From Intestinirhabdus alba (GTDB lineage: Bacteria > Pseudomonadota > Gammaproteobacteria > Enterobacterales > Enterobacteriaceae): DNA of 64,000 nucleotides. The DNA is taken from assembly GCF_009711095.1 (NCBI RefSeq), contig NZ_WMJZ01000002.1, forward strand, positions 124,001-188,000, read 5' to 3'. The notes under the pieces are model-generated. The model saw nothing but the letters and a program-made list of their open reading frames with translations. It had not been told where the DNA came from and searched no databases. Made by a program: the position numbers and the translations under genes. Below, piece after piece: positions 11,145 to 21,777 of this stretch (position 1 is its first letter; each line of letters opens with the position of its first letter).

Positions 11145-12149
11145 GTGAAACTGGATGAAATCGCTCGGCTGGCCGGCGTATCACGTACCACGGCAAGCTA
11201 CGTCATAAACGGTAAAGCGAAGCAATACCGGGTGAGCGACAAGACCGTTGAAAAAGTGATGGCGGTGGTACGCGAGCATAATTACCATCCCAACGCCGTG
11301 GCCGCGGGGCTGCGCGCCGGGCGTACCCGCTCTATCGGGCTGGTGATCCCCGATCTGGAAAATACCAGCTATACCCGTATTGCCAACTACCTTGAGCGAC
11401 AGGCGCGCCAGCGCGGTTACCAACTGCTGATCGCCTGTTCGGAAGATCAGCCCGATAACGAAATGCGCTGTATTGAGCATCTGCTTCAGCGCCAGGTCGA
11501 CGCGATTATTGTTTCCACCTCGCTGCCGCCGGAACATCCTTTCTATCAGCGCTGGGCCAGCGGCACTTTCCCTATCGTGGCGCTGGATCGGGCGTTAGAT
11601 CGCGAGCACTTTACCAGCGTGGTGGGAGCCGACCGGGAAGACGCTGAGATGCTGGCGAGCGAGCTGCGTCAGTTCCCGGCCGAAACGGTGCTCTATCTTG
11701 GCGCGCTGCCAGAACTGTCGGTCAGCTTTCTGCGCGAACAGGGCTTTCGGGCCGCCTGGCAGGATGACCCTCGCGAGGTACATTTCCTCTATGCCAATAG
11801 CTACGAGCGCGGGGCGGCGGCGCAGCTGTTTGAAAAGTGGCTGGAAACGCACCCCATGCCGCAGGCGCTGTTCACCACCTCTTTTGCCCTGCTGCAGGGG
11901 GTGATGGACGTAACGCTGCGTCGCGATGGTCGGCTTCCCTCCGATCTGGCTATCGCCACCTTTGGCGATAACGAGCTGCTTGATTTCCTGCAGTGTCCGG
12001 TGCTGGCGGTGGCGCAGCGCCATCGCGACGTGGCGGAGCGCGTACTGGAGATCGTGCTGGCGAGCCTTGACGAGCCGCGTAAGCCGAAGCCGGGCCTGAC
12101 CCGCATTAAGCGTAACCTCTACCGTCGCGGCGTGCTTAGCCGGGGCTAA
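11145..12149 (+). CDS. cra: Catabolite repressor/activator Cra (FruR)
   Basis: LacI-family regulator of carbon flux that responds to fructose 1-phosphate. Start GTG 11145 ([20 protein letters not shown]) gives 334 residues, the E. coli length and start type, with AAGGGG just upstream. The N-terminal HTH is about residues 1-25, and the periplasmic-binding-protein-like effector domain spans about 60-334. It is nearly identical to E. coli Cra to the end (YRRGVLSRG). E. coli carries a small fruL leader upstream; I see no equivalent here. Confidence 0.98.
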   Translation: MKLDEIARLAGVSRTTASYVINGKAKQYRVSDKTVEKVMAVVREHNYHPNAVAAGLRAGRTRSIGLVIPDLENTSYTRIANYLERQARQRGYQLLIACSEDQPDNEMRCIEHLLQRQVDAIIVSTSLPPEHPFYQRWASGTFPIVALDRALDREHFTSVVGADREDAEMLASELRQFPAETVLYLGALPELSVSFLREQGFRAAWQDDPREVHFLYANSYERGAAAQLFEKWLETHPMPQALFTTSFALLQGVMDVTLRRDGRLPSDLAIATFGDNELLDFLQCPVLAVAQRHRDVAERVLEIVLASLDEPRKPKPGLTRIKRNLYRRGVLSRG

Positions 12150-12162
12150 GAGGCTTTTGTGC

Positions 12163-12200
12163 GTCCGTAAGGGGGAGCTTTGCGAGTCATCCTTACGGAC
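12163..12200 (+). repeat. Strong hairpin just after cra
   Basis: Perfect 10-bp stem GTCCGTAAGG (12163-12172) with CCTTACGGAC (12191-12200), loop 18 nt, 14 bp after the cra stop. No T run follows (TACCCCCG), so it is at best a Rho-assisted end or an RNA 3'-stabilising structure. Confidence 0.55.
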
Positions 12201-12801
12201 TACCCCCGTGCGCCGGTTGCTGCGCGCTGTTTGTGTTCAGCCTGCCCGCGTTAATTACGCCTGCCAGGACAGACTCCGCTTATCGTTTCCCCCTGGCCTC
12301 AAAAAGTTGCCTGACGCCCTCTTTTACACTTCTTTCAACGTTCCGCTGCGCAATTCGGAATATTCTTTAGTGGAATCTGAAAGGCATTTATTACGCAGAC
12401 AATCAATACCTGTTGCTCCTGACGCGGGGCATAGAAAAGTAACGACGAGTTAGTTTTGTATTATTTTGTTACATGCTTCCTGCGCTTTGCTGAATTAGCA
12501 GACACTTTTCCTGCGGAAGGTGCAATTTTCTTTACAGGCGTGGCGCGGCGGGGCATCACGGGGAACAGCGGATGCTGTTATCCGCGGCAAATATGTCCTA
12601 AAATGCCGCCCGCGTCGCAAACTGACACTTTATATTCTTCGTGGATAATATTGAGGTGTTTTAAAAACGGTGATGAGTTTTGGGGTTTTTCTTACAACTA
12701 TTCATAACCTTATTTTTGCTTCGCTCGCTGGCGGTAATTTAATCAACGCTGATATTAACCGAAATCATTGGGTTTTTGTTCCGGTGGGCTTCCCGACTTG
12801 C
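12201..12801. other. Non-coding stretch between cra and the mra promoter
   Basis: About 600 bp with no ORF of coding character on either strand; composition is mixed and becomes AT-rich from about 12440. A gap of similar size exists in E. coli. Apart from the hairpin before it and the promoter after it, I see nothing I can name. Confidence 0.5.
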
Positions 12802-12831
12802 TTGACAAGCTTTTCCTCCGCTCCGTAAACT
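12802..12831 (+). promoter_or_regulatory. dcw cluster main promoter Pmra
   Basis: TTGACA (12802-12807), 18-bp spacer, TAAACT (12826-12831). It matches the position and sequence type of the E. coli mraZ promoter, from which most of the downstream division and murein genes are transcribed. Confidence 0.85.
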
Positions 12832-12839
12832 CCTTTCAG

Positions 12840-12864
12840 TGGGAATTTGTGGGATAAAGTGGTA
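12840..12864 (+). promoter_or_regulatory. MraZ-binding boxes
   Basis: TGGGA at 12840 and 12850 and a degenerate TGGTA at 12860, at an exact 10-bp period just after the predicted start of transcription. MraZ is known to bind TGGGN direct repeats with 5-bp spacers in the mra leader and repress its own operon. Confidence 0.85.
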
Positions 12865-12882
12865 AGAAGGGGAGAGGCTGGC

Positions 12883-13341
12883 ATGTTCCGTGGGGCGACG
12901 TTAGTCAACCTCGACAGTAAAGGGCGCTTATCAGTGCCCGCCCGTTACAGGGATCGGCTGATCGAGAACGCTGCCGGTCAAATGGTGTGCACCATTGATA
13001 TCCATCACCCGTGCCTGCTGCTTTACCCCCTGCCAGAATGGGAAATTATCGAGCAAAAATTATCGCGCCTGTCGAGCATGAACCCGATGGAACGCCGTGT
13101 ACAGCGCCTGCTTTTAGGGCACGCCAGCGAATGTCAGATGGATAGCGCCGGTCGATTACTGATTGCGCCAATACTGCGGCAGCATGCCGGGCTGATGAAA
13201 GAAGTGATGCTGGTTGGACAGTTTAATAAATTTGAACTGTGGGACGAAACGACCTGGCATCAACAGGTCAGGGAAGATATCGACGCTGAGCAGTCGGCTA
13301 CCGGTAGTTTATCGGAGCGGCTGCAGGACTTGTCTCTATAA
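12883..13341 (+). CDS. mraZ: Transcriptional regulator MraZ
   Basis: Ring-forming DNA-binding protein with two SpoVT/AbrB-like domains (about residues 5-52 and 81-124), which represses the dcw cluster. ATG 12883 ([20 protein letters not shown]) gives 152 residues, the E. coli length. An upstream in-frame ATG-like start at 12847 overlaps the MraZ boxes and is rejected. AGGGGAG precedes the start. First gene of the cluster, one base before rsmH. Confidence 0.97.
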   Translation: MFRGATLVNLDSKGRLSVPARYRDRLIENAAGQMVCTIDIHHPCLLLYPLPEWEIIEQKLSRLSSMNPMERRVQRLLLGHASECQMDSAGRLLIAPILRQHAGLMKEVMLVGQFNKFELWDETTWHQQVREDIDAEQSATGSLSERLQDLSL

Positions 13342-13342
13342 G

Positions 13343-14284
13343 ATGATGGAAAACTATAAACACACTACGGTGCTGCTGGATGAGGCCGTTAACGGCCTGA
13401 ACGTGCGTCCGGACGGCATCTATATTGATGGCACTTTTGGCCGCGGTGGCCACTCGCGTCTGATCCTTTCGCAGCTGGGCGAAAAGGGGCGTTTGCTGGC
13501 GATCGATCGCGATCCGCAGGCGATTGCCGTGGCGCAGGCCATTAACGATCCCCGCTTCTCCATCATTCATGGCCCTTTCTCCGCGCTGGCCGACTACGTG
13601 AGCGAGCGCGCGCTCACCGGCCGGATCGACGGCATTCTCCTCGATCTTGGCGTCTCTTCCCCACAGCTTGATGATGCAGAACGCGGCTTTTCCTTTATGC
13701 GCGACGGCCCGCTGGATATGCGTATGGATCCCACCCGCGGACAGTCGGCGGCCGAATGGCTGCAGACTGCGGAAGAGGCGGATATTGCCTGGGTGCTGAA
13801 GACCTTTGGCGAGGAGCGCTTCGCCAAACGTATCGCCCGCGCCATCGTTGAGCGCAACCGCGAACAGCCGATGACCCGCACCAAAGAGCTGGCGGAGGTT
13901 GTCGCAGCGGCAACGCCGGTAAAGGATAAGTTCAAACACCCGGCGACCCGTACCTTCCAGGCGGTGCGTATCTGGGTAAACAGTGAACTGGAAGAGATCG
14001 AGCAGGCGCTAAAAAGCTCGCTCAGCGTGCTGGCTCCCGGCGGTCGGCTTTCCGTCATCAGCTTCCACTCGCTGGAAGACCGCATTGTGAAGCGCTTTAT
14101 GCGCGAGCAGAGCCGCGGCCCGCAGGTTCCGGCCGGGCTGCCGATGACCGAAGCCCAGCTCAGGAAGCTGGGTGGGCGCGAGCTGCGGGCATTAGGGAAA
14201 CTGATGCCGGGCGAAGAAGAGGTGGCTGAAAATCCCCGGGCCCGCAGTTCAGTGCTGCGTATTGCAGAAAGGACCGGCGCATGA
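13343..14284 (+). CDS. rsmH: 16S rRNA m4C1402 methyltransferase RsmH
   Basis: S-adenosylmethionine-dependent N4-methylation of C1402 in 16S rRNA. ATG 13343 ([19 protein letters not shown]) gives 313 residues, as in E. coli; longer readings start inside mraZ. The SAM-binding motif is [10 protein letters not shown] (about 33-42), and [14 protein letters not shown] lies in the C-terminal part. It overlaps ftsL by 4 bp (ATGA). Confidence 0.98.
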   Translation: MMENYKHTTVLLDEAVNGLNVRPDGIYIDGTFGRGGHSRLILSQLGEKGRLLAIDRDPQAIAVAQAINDPRFSIIHGPFSALADYVSERALTGRIDGILLDLGVSSPQLDDAERGFSFMRDGPLDMRMDPTRGQSAAEWLQTAEEADIAWVLKTFGEERFAKRIARAIVERNREQPMTRTKELAEVVAAATPVKDKFKHPATRTFQAVRIWVNSELEEIEQALKSSLSVLAPGGRLSVISFHSLEDRIVKRFMREQSRGPQVPAGLPMTEAQLRKLGGRELRALGKLMPGEEEVAENPRARSSVLRIAERTGA

Positions 14285-14646
14285 TCGGCAGAGTGACAGA
14301 AGCCCTTGATAAAATAAAAGGATCGACAGGAATCACCCAGCGCCATGTGTTACCTGGCGTGATCGGTGGCGATCTTTTACGTTTTGGGAAGCTGCCGCTC
14401 TGCCTGTTTATTTGCATTATCGCGACGGCCGTGACCGTTGTGGTCACGGTGCACCATACGCGACTGCTGACCGCGCAGCGTGAACAGCTGGTTCTGGAAC
14501 GCGATGCGCTGGATATCGAATGGCGCAACCTGATTCTTGAAGAGAACGCGCTTGGCGATCACAGCCGCGTCGAACGGATCGCAACGGAAAAGATGCAGAT
14601 GCAGCATGTCGATCCCTTACAAGAAAATATCGTAGTGCAAAAATAA
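14281..14646 (+). CDS. ftsL: Cell division protein FtsL
   Basis: Bitopic inner-membrane protein of the FtsQLB complex. 121 residues, the E. coli length. It has a short cytoplasmic N-terminus, a membrane segment at about 37-57 ([20 protein letters not shown]), then a periplasmic leucine-zipper-like coiled coil ([20 protein letters not shown]). It ends QENIVVQK as in E. coli. The start overlaps rsmH by 4 bp. Confidence 0.97.
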   Translation: MIGRVTEALDKIKGSTGITQRHVLPGVIGGDLLRFGKLPLCLFICIIATAVTVVVTVHHTRLLTAQREQLVLERDALDIEWRNLILEENALGDHSRVERIATEKMQMQHVDPLQENIVVQK

Positions 14647-14661
14647 GGATAAACGCGACGC

Positions 14662-14802
14662 ATGAAAACAGCGGCTAAAACGCTATGCGCAAAATCATTC
14701 AGGGTGCATCAGTACGGCAGGCACAGGAACTTCCGTTTGCTTACTTCAGTAAGCGAGCGGGGGACGCATGGGCCGCTAAAGCAGAGGCAGCTTGAAGGAT
14801 GA
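14662..14802 (+). CDS. 46-codon ORF opened at the ancestral ftsI start, mostly repeat-derived
   Basis: ATG 14662 lies at the position of the usual ftsI start (15 bp after the ftsL stop, with the same TAAGGAT upstream). The first seven codons read MKTAAKT, matching the N-terminus of E. coli FtsI (MKAAAKT). The frame then enters a repeat at 14684, continues LCAKSFRVHQYGRHRNFR and so on for 46 residues, and stops at TGA 14800-14802. That stop overlaps the ATG of the present ftsI frame (ATGA), the classic arrangement for translational coupling. The peptide itself probably has no function; its translation may deliver ribosomes to ftsI. Confidence 0.7.
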   Translation: MKTAAKTLCAKSFRVHQYGRHRNFRLLTSVSERGTHGPLKQRQLEG

Positions 14803-14810
14803 CGCGCGTA
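14684..14810. repeat. Interspersed element inserted in the 5' end of ftsI
   Basis: 127 bp including a TA at each end. The left end TATGCGCAAAATCATTCAGG and right end CTTGAAGGATGACGCGCGTA resemble the family ends (18 of 25 and 19 of 24 positions by eye). It has the internal stem CTTACTTCAGTAAG also seen in the copy after leuO. Deleting it with one TA joins ACG-CTA-AAA-CCA, reading MKTAAKT-L-KPKRQEE, which is the expected FtsI N-terminus. The net gain of 125 bp is not a multiple of three. Confidence 0.8.
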
Positions 14811-16553
14811 AAACCAAAACGCCAGGAGGAACAGACCAACTTTATTCGTTGGCGTTTTGCGTTGCTGTGCGGCTGTATTTTATTGGCGATGGCGCTTCTG
14901 CTGGGCCGCGTCGCCTGGCTGCAGATCGTTGCGCCGGATATGCTGGTGCGTCAGGGGGATATGCGCTCCCTGCGCGTGCAGGAGGTCGCAACCTCTCGCG
15001 GCATGATCACCGACCGCTCCGGCCGCCCGCTGGCGGTGAGCGTGCCGGTAAAAGCCATCTGGGCGGATCCTAAAGAGGTCAATGAGGCGGGCGGTATCGT
15101 CGTTGACGACCGCTGGAAGGCGCTTTCGACGGCGCTGAATTTGCCGCTGGATCAGCTGTCGGCACGAGTAAATGCCAATCCGAAAGGGCGCTTTATCTAC
15201 CTGGCGCGTCAGCTGAATCCGGATATGGCTGACTACATTAAAAAGCTGAAGCTGCCGGGAATACATCTGCGCGAGGAATCTCGCCGCTACTACCCTTCCG
15301 GGGAAGTAACCGCTCACCTCATCGGCTTTACCAACGTCGACAGCCAGGGGATTGAGGGCGTTGAAAAAAGTTTTGATAAATGGCTTACCGGCCAGCCCGG
15401 CGAGCGTATCGTGCGCAAAGACCGCTATGGGCGCGTGATTGAGGATATCTCCTCCACCGACAGCCAGGCGGCGCATAACCTCGCCCTGAGCATCGACGAG
15501 CGCCTGCAGGCGCTGGTTTACCGCGAGCTGAACAACGCCGTCGCTTACAATAAGGCGGAGTCGGGCAGCGCCGTGCTGGTGGATGTGAATACTGGCGAAG
15601 TGCTGGCGATGGCCAACAGCCCCTCCTATAACCCGAATAACCTGAGCGGCACGCCGAAAGACGCGATGCGCAATCGCACCATTACCGACGTTTTCGAACC
15701 GGGCTCTACCGTCAAACCGATGGTGTTAATGGCCGCCCTGCAGCGCGGCGTGGTGCGCGAAAATAGCGTGCTGAATACCATCCCCTATCGAATTAACGGC
15801 CACGAAATTAAAGACGTGGCGCGGTACAGCGAACTGACGCTCACCGGAATATTACAGAAGTCGAGTAACGTTGGCGTTTCCAGGCTGGCGTTAGCGATGC
15901 CGTCCTCAGCGTTGGTAGACACTTACTCACGTTTTGGGCTGGGAAAAGCGACCAACCTGGGGCTGGTCGGAGAACGCAGTGGCTTATATCCGCAAAAAAA
16001 ACGGTGGTCTGACATTGAGAGGGCCACCTTCTCTTTCGGCTACGGGCTAATGGTAACGCCGTTACAGTTAGCGCGGGTCTATGCAACTATCGGCAGCTAT
16101 GGCATCTATCGCCCGCTGTCGATTACTAAAGTTGATCCTCCGGTTCCCGGCGAGCGGGTCTTCCCGGAATCCATTGTCCGCACCGTGGTGCATATGATGG
16201 AAAGCGTAGCGCTGCCGGGCGGCGGCGGGGTAAAGGCGGCAATTAAGGGCTATCGCATCGCCATTAAGACCGGTACGGCGAAAAAGGTCGGGCCGGACGG
16301 ACGCTATATCAACAAATACATTGCTTATACCGCAGGCGTCGCGCCTGCGAGTCGGCCGCGCTTCGCGCTGGTTGTGGTTATCAACGATCCACAGGCGGGT
16401 AAATACTACGGCGGTGCCGTCTCCGCGCCGGTTTTTGGTGCCATCATGGGCGGCGTACTGCGGACCATGAACATCGAGCCGGATGCGCTGGCGACGGGCG
16501 ACAAAAGTGAATATGTAATTAATCAAGGTGAGGGAACAGGTGGCAGATCGTAA
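14799..16553 (+). CDS. ftsI: Septal peptidoglycan transpeptidase FtsI (PBP3), with displaced start
   Basis: Essential class B penicillin-binding protein that cross-links septal murein with FtsW. 584 residues from ATG 14799 ([12 protein letters not shown]), against 588 in E. coli, whose protein reads MKAAAKTQKPKRQEE. The N-terminal eight residues have been lost to a repeat insertion and replaced by four. The membrane anchor is about residues 19-36 and the pedestal domain follows. The catalytic Ser is in PGSTVKP (about 303), SSN in KSSNVGV, and KTGT in [10 protein letters not shown]. The new ATG overlaps the stop of the upstream 46-codon ORF; AGAGG lies 11 nt upstream and GAAGG touches the ATG. 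The end overlaps murE by 14 bp. Confidence 0.95.
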   Translation: MTRVKPKRQEEQTNFIRWRFALLCGCILLAMALLLGRVAWLQIVAPDMLVRQGDMRSLRVQEVATSRGMITDRSGRPLAVSVPVKAIWADPKEVNEAGGIVVDDRWKALSTALNLPLDQLSARVNANPKGRFIYLARQLNPDMADYIKKLKLPGIHLREESRRYYPSGEVTAHLIGFTNVDSQGIEGVEKSFDKWLTGQPGERIVRKDRYGRVIEDISSTDSQAAHNLALSIDERLQALVYRELNNAVAYNKAESGSAVLVDVNTGEVLAMANSPSYNPNNLSGTPKDAMRNRTITDVFEPGSTVKPMVLMAALQRGVVRENSVLNTIPYRINGHEIKDVARYSELTLTGILQKSSNVGVSRLALAMPSSALVDTYSRFGLGKATNLGLVGERSGLYPQKKRWSDIERATFSFGYGLMVTPLQLARVYATIGSYGIYRPLSITKVDPPVPGERVFPESIVRTVVHMMESVALPGGGGVKAAIKGYRIAIKTGTAKKVGPDGRYINKYIAYTAGVAPASRPRFALVVVINDPQAGKYYGGAVSAPVFGAIMGGVLRTMNIEPDALATGDKSEYVINQGEGTGGRS

Positions 16554-18027
16554 TTTGCGCGACCTTCTTGCGCCATGGGTGCCTGCGCTACCCGCGCGGA
16601 CACTGCGGGAGATGACCCTTGACAGCCGTACGGCGGCGTCGGGCGATCTCTTTGTGGCGGTGACTGGTCATCAGGCGGACGGGCGTCGATATATCCCGCA
16701 GGCGATAGCGCAAGGCGTGGCTGCCATTATTGCAGAGGCGAAGGGCGAGGCGAGCGACGGTGAAATCCGTGAAGTGCACGGCGTTCCGGTTATCTATCTC
16801 AGCCAGCTCAATGAGCGCCTGTCGGCGCTGGCCGCCCGCTTTTACAATGCGCCTTCGGAAAAAATGCGCCTGGTGGGGGTGACCGGCACCAACGGGAAAA
16901 CCACCACCACGCAGCTGCTGGCGCAGTGGAGCCAGCTGCTTGGCGAAACCAGCGCGGTGATGGGCACGGTCGGCAATGGGCTGCTGGGTAAAGTCATCCC
17001 GACGGAGAACACCACCGGCTCTGCCGTTGACGTACAGCAGGTGCTGGCGGGGCTGGCTGCGCAGGGGGCGACCTTCGGTGCGATGGAGGTTTCCTCTCAC
17101 GGTCTGGTTCAGCACCGCGTGGCGGCGGTCCGGTTTGCCGCCTCGGTCTTTACCAACCTGAGTCGGGATCACCTTGATTATCATGGTGATATGGAGCACT
17201 ACGAAGCGGCGAAGTGGCTGCTGTACTCCACGCACCACTTTGGCCAGGCAATTGTTAATGCCGATGATGAAGTGGGCCGTCGCTGGCTGAGCCGCCTGCC
17301 GGATGCGGTGGCGGTGTCTATGGAAGATCGCATAAACCCGAACTGTCACGGCCGCTGGTTGAAGGCCGTCGACGTGAACTACCACGACAGCGGCGCGACC
17401 ATCCGCTTCGATTCCAGCTGGGGCGAAGGCGAGATTGAGAGCCGCCTGATGGGCGCGTTTAACGTCAGTAATTTACTGCTGGCGCTGGCGACCCTGCTGG
17501 CGCTGGGCTATCCGCTTGCCGCGCTGTTGAACACCGCAGCCCGGCTGCAGCCGGTGTGCGGGCGGATGGAGGTCTTTAGCGCACCGGGAAAAGCCACGGT
17601 GGTGGTGGACTACGCCCACACGCCGGATGCGCTGGAAAAGGCGCTGCAGGCGGCGCGTCTGCACTGCCGCGGTAAGCTGTGGTGCGTTTTCGGCTGCGGT
17701 GGCGATCGCGACAAGGGCAAGCGGCCGCTGATGGGCGCTATCGCCGAGCAGTTCGCCGACGTGGTGGTGGTGACGGATGATAATCCGCGCACCGAGGAGC
17801 CGCACGCCATTATTAACGATATTCTGGCGGGGATGCTGGACGCCGGGCGAGCGAAGGTGATGGCAGGCCGCGCCGGGGCGGTGACGAACGCCATTATGCA
17901 GGCCCAGGAGAACGACGTGGTGCTGCTGGCGGGCAAAGGTCATGAAGATTATCAAATTGTCGGCACCCAGCGTCTGGATTACTCAGATCGCGTAACCGCC
18001 GCGCGCCTGCTGGGGGTTATCGCATGA
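16540..18027 (+). CDS. murE: UDP-MurNAc-tripeptide synthetase MurE (diaminopimelate-adding)
   Basis: Adds meso-diaminopimelate to UDP-MurNAc-L-Ala-D-Glu. GTG 16540 ([13 protein letters not shown]) gives 495 residues, as in E. coli; a GTG at 16528 lies further inside ftsI and is less likely. The ATP-binding loop is [14 protein letters not shown] (about 112-125). The diaminopimelate-specific motif DNPRTEE is present. It overlaps ftsI by 14 bp and murF by 4 bp. Confidence 0.98.
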   Translation: MADRNLRDLLAPWVPALPARTLREMTLDSRTAASGDLFVAVTGHQADGRRYIPQAIAQGVAAIIAEAKGEASDGEIREVHGVPVIYLSQLNERLSALAARFYNAPSEKMRLVGVTGTNGKTTTTQLLAQWSQLLGETSAVMGTVGNGLLGKVIPTENTTGSAVDVQQVLAGLAAQGATFGAMEVSSHGLVQHRVAAVRFAASVFTNLSRDHLDYHGDMEHYEAAKWLLYSTHHFGQAIVNADDEVGRRWLSRLPDAVAVSMEDRINPNCHGRWLKAVDVNYHDSGATIRFDSSWGEGEIESRLMGAFNVSNLLLALATLLALGYPLAALLNTAARLQPVCGRMEVFSAPGKATVVVDYAHTPDALEKALQAARLHCRGKLWCVFGCGGDRDKGKRPLMGAIAEQFADVVVVTDDNPRTEEPHAIINDILAGMLDAGRAKVMAGRAGAVTNAIMQAQENDVVLLAGKGHEDYQIVGTQRLDYSDRVTAARLLGVIA

Positions 18028-19382
18028 TTAGCGTAACTCTCAGCCAGCTGGCCGACGTTCTGCGCGGCCAGTTGAAGGGCGGCGATCTGACTCTTGACGC
18101 GGTCACGACCGACACGCGCAGGCTGACCCCTGGCTGTCTGTTTGTGGCGCTGAAGGGCGAGCGCTTTGACGCCCATGATTTTGCGGAGCAGGCCAGGGCC
18201 GGCGGTGCCGGTGCGCTGCTGGTTGAGCGCCCGCTGGCGGTCGATCTGCCGCAGCTGATTGTTAAAGATACGCGCCAGGCCTTTGGCGAGCTGGCGGCGT
18301 GGGTGCGTGCGCAGGTTCCGGCGCGGGTGGTGGCCCTGACCGGCTCCTCCGGCAAAACCTCGGTAAAAGAGATGACCGCCGCCATTCTGAGCCGCTGCGG
18401 AAATACCCTCTATACCGCCGGCAACCTGAATAACGATATCGGCGTGCCGATGACGCTGCTGCGGCTGAACCACGATTACGACTATGCGGTCATTGAGCTG
18501 GGCGCTAACCATCAGGGCGAAATCGCCTGGACCGTCGGCCTGACCCGTCCGGAGGCGGCGCTGGTCAATAACCTTGCCGCCGCGCACCTGGAAGGCTTCG
18601 GCTCGCTGGCGGGAGTGGCCAAAGCCAAAGGGGAAATCTTTACCGGCCTGCCGACAAACGGCGTCGCCATTATCAACGCCGATAATAACGACTGGCTGAA
18701 CTGGCAGGCGGTTATTGGCGATCGCCGGGTCTGGCGCTTCTCGCCGCACGATGCCAGCGCCGACTTCTCGGCGGCTAATATTCGCCTGACTCCGCGCGGC
18801 ACCGAGTTTTTACTGCAAACCCCGACCGGCGGCGTGGAGGTGTTGTTGCCGCTGCCCGGGCGTCACAATATCGCCAATGCGCTGGCGGCGGCCGCGCTGT
18901 CGATGGCGGTGGGGGCGTCGCCTGAGGCGATTAAATCCGGTCTGGCTGGCCTGAAGGCGGTGCCGGGTCGCCTGTTCCCGGTTCAGCTGGCGGAAAACCA
19001 GCTGCTGCTTGATGACACCTACAACGCTAACGTCGGCTCAATGACCGCTGCGGTGCAGGTGCTGGCGGAAATGCCGGGCTATCGCGTACTGGTGGTGGGC
19101 GACATGGCGGAGCTGGGGGCGGAAAGCGTCGCCTGCCATCGCCAGGTTGGCGAAGCGGCGAAGACGGCGGGCATCGATCGCGTGCTGAGCGTCGGAAAAC
19201 AGAGCCAGACAATCGGCGAAGCCAGCGGCGTGGGCGAACATTTTGTAGATAAACCGGCGCTGGTTGCCCGCCTTAAGTCGCTGATAAATGAGCGGCAGAT
19301 CGTTACAATTTTAGTGAAAGGTTCACGTAGCGCCGCCATGGAAGAGGTGGTGCGCGCATTACAGGAGAATGGAACATGTTAG
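18024..19382 (+). CDS. murF: UDP-MurNAc-pentapeptide synthetase MurF
   Basis: ATP-dependent addition of D-Ala-D-Ala to the UDP-MurNAc-tripeptide. 452 residues, the E. coli length. ATP loop [14 protein letters not shown] at about 104-117. Mur-ligase central and C-terminal domains are intact, with [11 protein letters not shown] in the C-terminal domain. It overlaps murE (ATGA) and mraY (7 bp), consistent with coupled translation. Confidence 0.98.
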   Translation: MISVTLSQLADVLRGQLKGGDLTLDAVTTDTRRLTPGCLFVALKGERFDAHDFAEQARAGGAGALLVERPLAVDLPQLIVKDTRQAFGELAAWVRAQVPARVVALTGSSGKTSVKEMTAAILSRCGNTLYTAGNLNNDIGVPMTLLRLNHDYDYAVIELGANHQGEIAWTVGLTRPEAALVNNLAAAHLEGFGSLAGVAKAKGEIFTGLPTNGVAIINADNNDWLNWQAVIGDRRVWRFSPHDASADFSAANIRLTPRGTEFLLQTPTGGVEVLLPLPGRHNIANALAAAALSMAVGASPEAIKSGLAGLKAVPGRLFPVQLAENQLLLDDTYNANVGSMTAAVQVLAEMPGYRVLVVGDMAELGAESVACHRQVGEAAKTAGIDRVLSVGKQSQTIGEASGVGEHFVDKPALVARLKSLINERQIVTILVKGSRSAAMEEVVRALQENGTC

Positions 19383-20458
19383 TTTGGCTGGCCGAGCACT
19401 TGGTCAAATATTATTCCGGCTTTAACGTCTTTTCCTATCTGACGTTTCGCGCCATCGTCAGCCTGCTGACCGCGCTGTTCATCTCCCTGTGGATGGGGCC
19501 GCGCATGATCGCCCGTTTGCAAAAGCTCTCCTTTGGGCAGGTCGTGCGTAACGACGGCCCGGAGTCGCACTTCAGTAAACGCGGTACGCCAACTATGGGC
19601 GGTATTATGATTCTGACGGCGATCGTGGTCTCCGTCCTGCTGTGGGCCTACCCGTCAAACCCGTACGTCTGGTGCGTGCTGGCGGTGCTGGTGGGCTACG
19701 GCATTATTGGCTTTGTCGACGACTACCGGAAGGTGGTGCGTAAAGACACTAAGGGCCTGATCGCCCGCTGGAAGTATTTCTGGATGTCGGCGATCGCGCT
19801 GGGGGTGGCGTTTGCGCTCTACCTGGCGGGTAAAGATACGCCGGCGACGCAGCTGGTCGTGCCGTTCTTCAAGGACGTTATGCCGCAGCTGGGGCTGTTT
19901 TATGTGCTGCTGGCCTACTTTGTTATCGTTGGCACCGGCAACGCCGTTAACCTGACCGACGGACTCGATGGCCTGGCCATTATGCCGACGGTCTTTGTCG
20001 CCGGCGGCTTTGCGCTGGTGGCGTGGGCAACCGGCAATATGAATTTCGCCAACTATCTGCATATTCCCTATCTGCGTCACGCCGGCGAGCTGGTTATCGT
20101 TTGTACGGCTATCGTTGGCGCGGGGCTGGGCTTCCTGTGGTTCAACACCTATCCGGCTCAGGTTTTCATGGGCGACGTCGGTTCGCTGGCGCTGGGCGGC
20201 GCGCTGGGGATTATCGCCGTGCTGCTGCGTCAGGAGTTTCTGCTGGTGATCATGGGGGGAGTATTTGTGGTGGAAACATTGTCGGTGATCCTGCAGGTCG
20301 GCTCCTTTAAACTGCGCGGCCAGCGTATTTTCCGGATGGCACCCATTCACCACCACTATGAGCTTAAGGGCTGGCCGGAACCGCGCGTTATCGTGCGCTT
20401 CTGGATTATTTCGCTGATGTTGGTGCTGATTGGCCTGGCAACGCTGAAGGTACGTTAA
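19376..20458 (+). CDS. mraY: Phospho-MurNAc-pentapeptide translocase MraY
   Basis: Polytopic inner-membrane enzyme that transfers phospho-MurNAc-pentapeptide to undecaprenyl phosphate, forming lipid I. 360 residues, ten predicted membrane helices. The family motifs FVDDYRKV (about residues 114-121), [13 protein letters not shown] and the His-rich loop [10 protein letters not shown] (about 322-331) are all present. It starts inside the end of murF. Confidence 0.98.
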   Translation: MLVWLAEHLVKYYSGFNVFSYLTFRAIVSLLTALFISLWMGPRMIARLQKLSFGQVVRNDGPESHFSKRGTPTMGGIMILTAIVVSVLLWAYPSNPYVWCVLAVLVGYGIIGFVDDYRKVVRKDTKGLIARWKYFWMSAIALGVAFALYLAGKDTPATQLVVPFFKDVMPQLGLFYVLLAYFVIVGTGNAVNLTDGLDGLAIMPTVFVAGGFALVAWATGNMNFANYLHIPYLRHAGELVIVCTAIVGAGLGFLWFNTYPAQVFMGDVGSLALGGALGIIAVLLRQEFLLVIMGGVFVVETLSVILQVGSFKLRGQRIFRMAPIHHHYELKGWPEPRVIVRFWIISLMLVLIGLATLKVR

Positions 20459-20460
20459 AC

Positions 20461-21777
20461 ATGGCTGATTACCAGGGTAAAAACGTCGTTGTTATTGGAC
20501 TCGGTCTGACCGGACTCTCCTGCGTGGACTTCTTTCTGGCCCGCGGCGTTACCCCTCGCGTGATGGATACCCGGCCAACGCCGCCGGGGCTGGATAAGCT
20601 GCCGGAGTCCGTGGAGCGCCATACCGGCGGCCTGAACGACGACTGGCTGCTGGCGGCGGATCTGATCGTCGCCAGCCCGGGGATAGCCCTGGCGCATCCC
20701 GCCCTGAGCGCCGCCGCCAACGCCGGCGTTGAGATCGTGGGTGATATTGAGCTGTTCTGCCGCGAAGCCCAGGCCCCGATCGTGGCGATCACCGGTTCTA
20801 ACGGCAAAAGCACGGTCACCACCCTGGTTGGCGAGATGGCGAAGGCGGCCGGCGTTAACGCCGGCGTGGGCGGTAATATCGGCCTGCCCGCTCTGATGCT
20901 GCTGAATGAAGAGCGTGAACTGTACGTGCTGGAGCTTTCCAGCTTCCAGCTGGAAACCACGTCCAGCCTGCATGCGGCGGCGGCCACGGTGCTGAACGTA
21001 ACGGAAGATCATATGGATCGCTATCCGTTTGGTCTACAGCAGTATCGGGCGGCAAAGCTGCGCGTTTATGAACAGGCCGGAGTCTGCGTCGTGAACGCCG
21101 ACGACGCGCTGACCATGCCCGTGCGCGGTGCCGATGAGCGCTGCGTCAGCTTTGGCGTGAATATGGGCGACTACCACCTTAATCAGCAGCAGGGGGAGAC
21201 CTGGCTGCGGGTGAAGGGCGAGAAGGTGCTGAACGTCAAAGAGATGCCGCTCAGCGGCCAGCATAACTACACCAACGCGCTCGCCGCGCTGGCGCTGGCG
21301 GACGCCGTCGGCCTGCCGCGCGCCAGCAGTCTGAAGGCGCTGACCACCTTTACCGGCCTTGCGCACCGCTTCCAGCTGGCGCTGGAGCACAACGGCGTGC
21401 GTTGGATCAACGACTCGAAAGCCACCAACGTTGGCAGCACCGAGGCGGCTCTCAGCGGCCTGCACGTTGAGGGCACGCTGCATCTGCTGCTGGGCGGTGA
21501 CGGCAAAGCGGCGGATTTCTCCCCGCTGCTCCGCTATCTGAACGGCGATCGGGTGCGCCTGTACTGCTTCGGGCGCGACGGTGGGCTGCTTGCGGCTCTG
21601 CGTCCGGAGGTGGCTGAACGGACGGAAACCATGGAGGCGGCAATGCGCCTGCTGGCACCGCGCGTCAGGCCGGGCGACATGGTACTGCTGTCGCCGGCCT
21701 GCGCCAGCCTCGATCAGTTTAAAAATTTTGAACAGCGGGGCGAGGAGTTTACCCGCCTGGCCGAGGAGCTGGGCTGA
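20461..21777 (+). CDS. murD: UDP-MurNAc-L-alanine:D-glutamate ligase MurD
   Basis: Adds D-glutamate to UDP-MurNAc-L-Ala. 438 residues, the E. coli length. N-terminal Rossmann-like domain ([12 protein letters not shown]), ATP loop [13 protein letters not shown] at about 111-123, and C-terminal [15 protein letters not shown]. It lies two bases after mraY and shares its last base with the ftsW ATG. Confidence 0.98.
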   Translation: MADYQGKNVVVIGLGLTGLSCVDFFLARGVTPRVMDTRPTPPGLDKLPESVERHTGGLNDDWLLAADLIVASPGIALAHPALSAAANAGVEIVGDIELFCREAQAPIVAITGSNGKSTVTTLVGEMAKAAGVNAGVGGNIGLPALMLLNEERELYVLELSSFQLETTSSLHAAAATVLNVTEDHMDRYPFGLQQYRAAKLRVYEQAGVCVVNADDALTMPVRGADERCVSFGVNMGDYHLNQQQGETWLRVKGEKVLNVKEMPLSGQHNYTNALAALALADAVGLPRASSLKALTTFTGLAHRFQLALEHNGVRWINDSKATNVGSTEAALSGLHVEGTLHLLLGGDGKAADFSPLLRYLNGDRVRLYCFGRDGGLLAALRPEVAERTETMEAAMRLLAPRVRPGDMVLLSPACASLDQFKNFEQRGEEFTRLAEELG

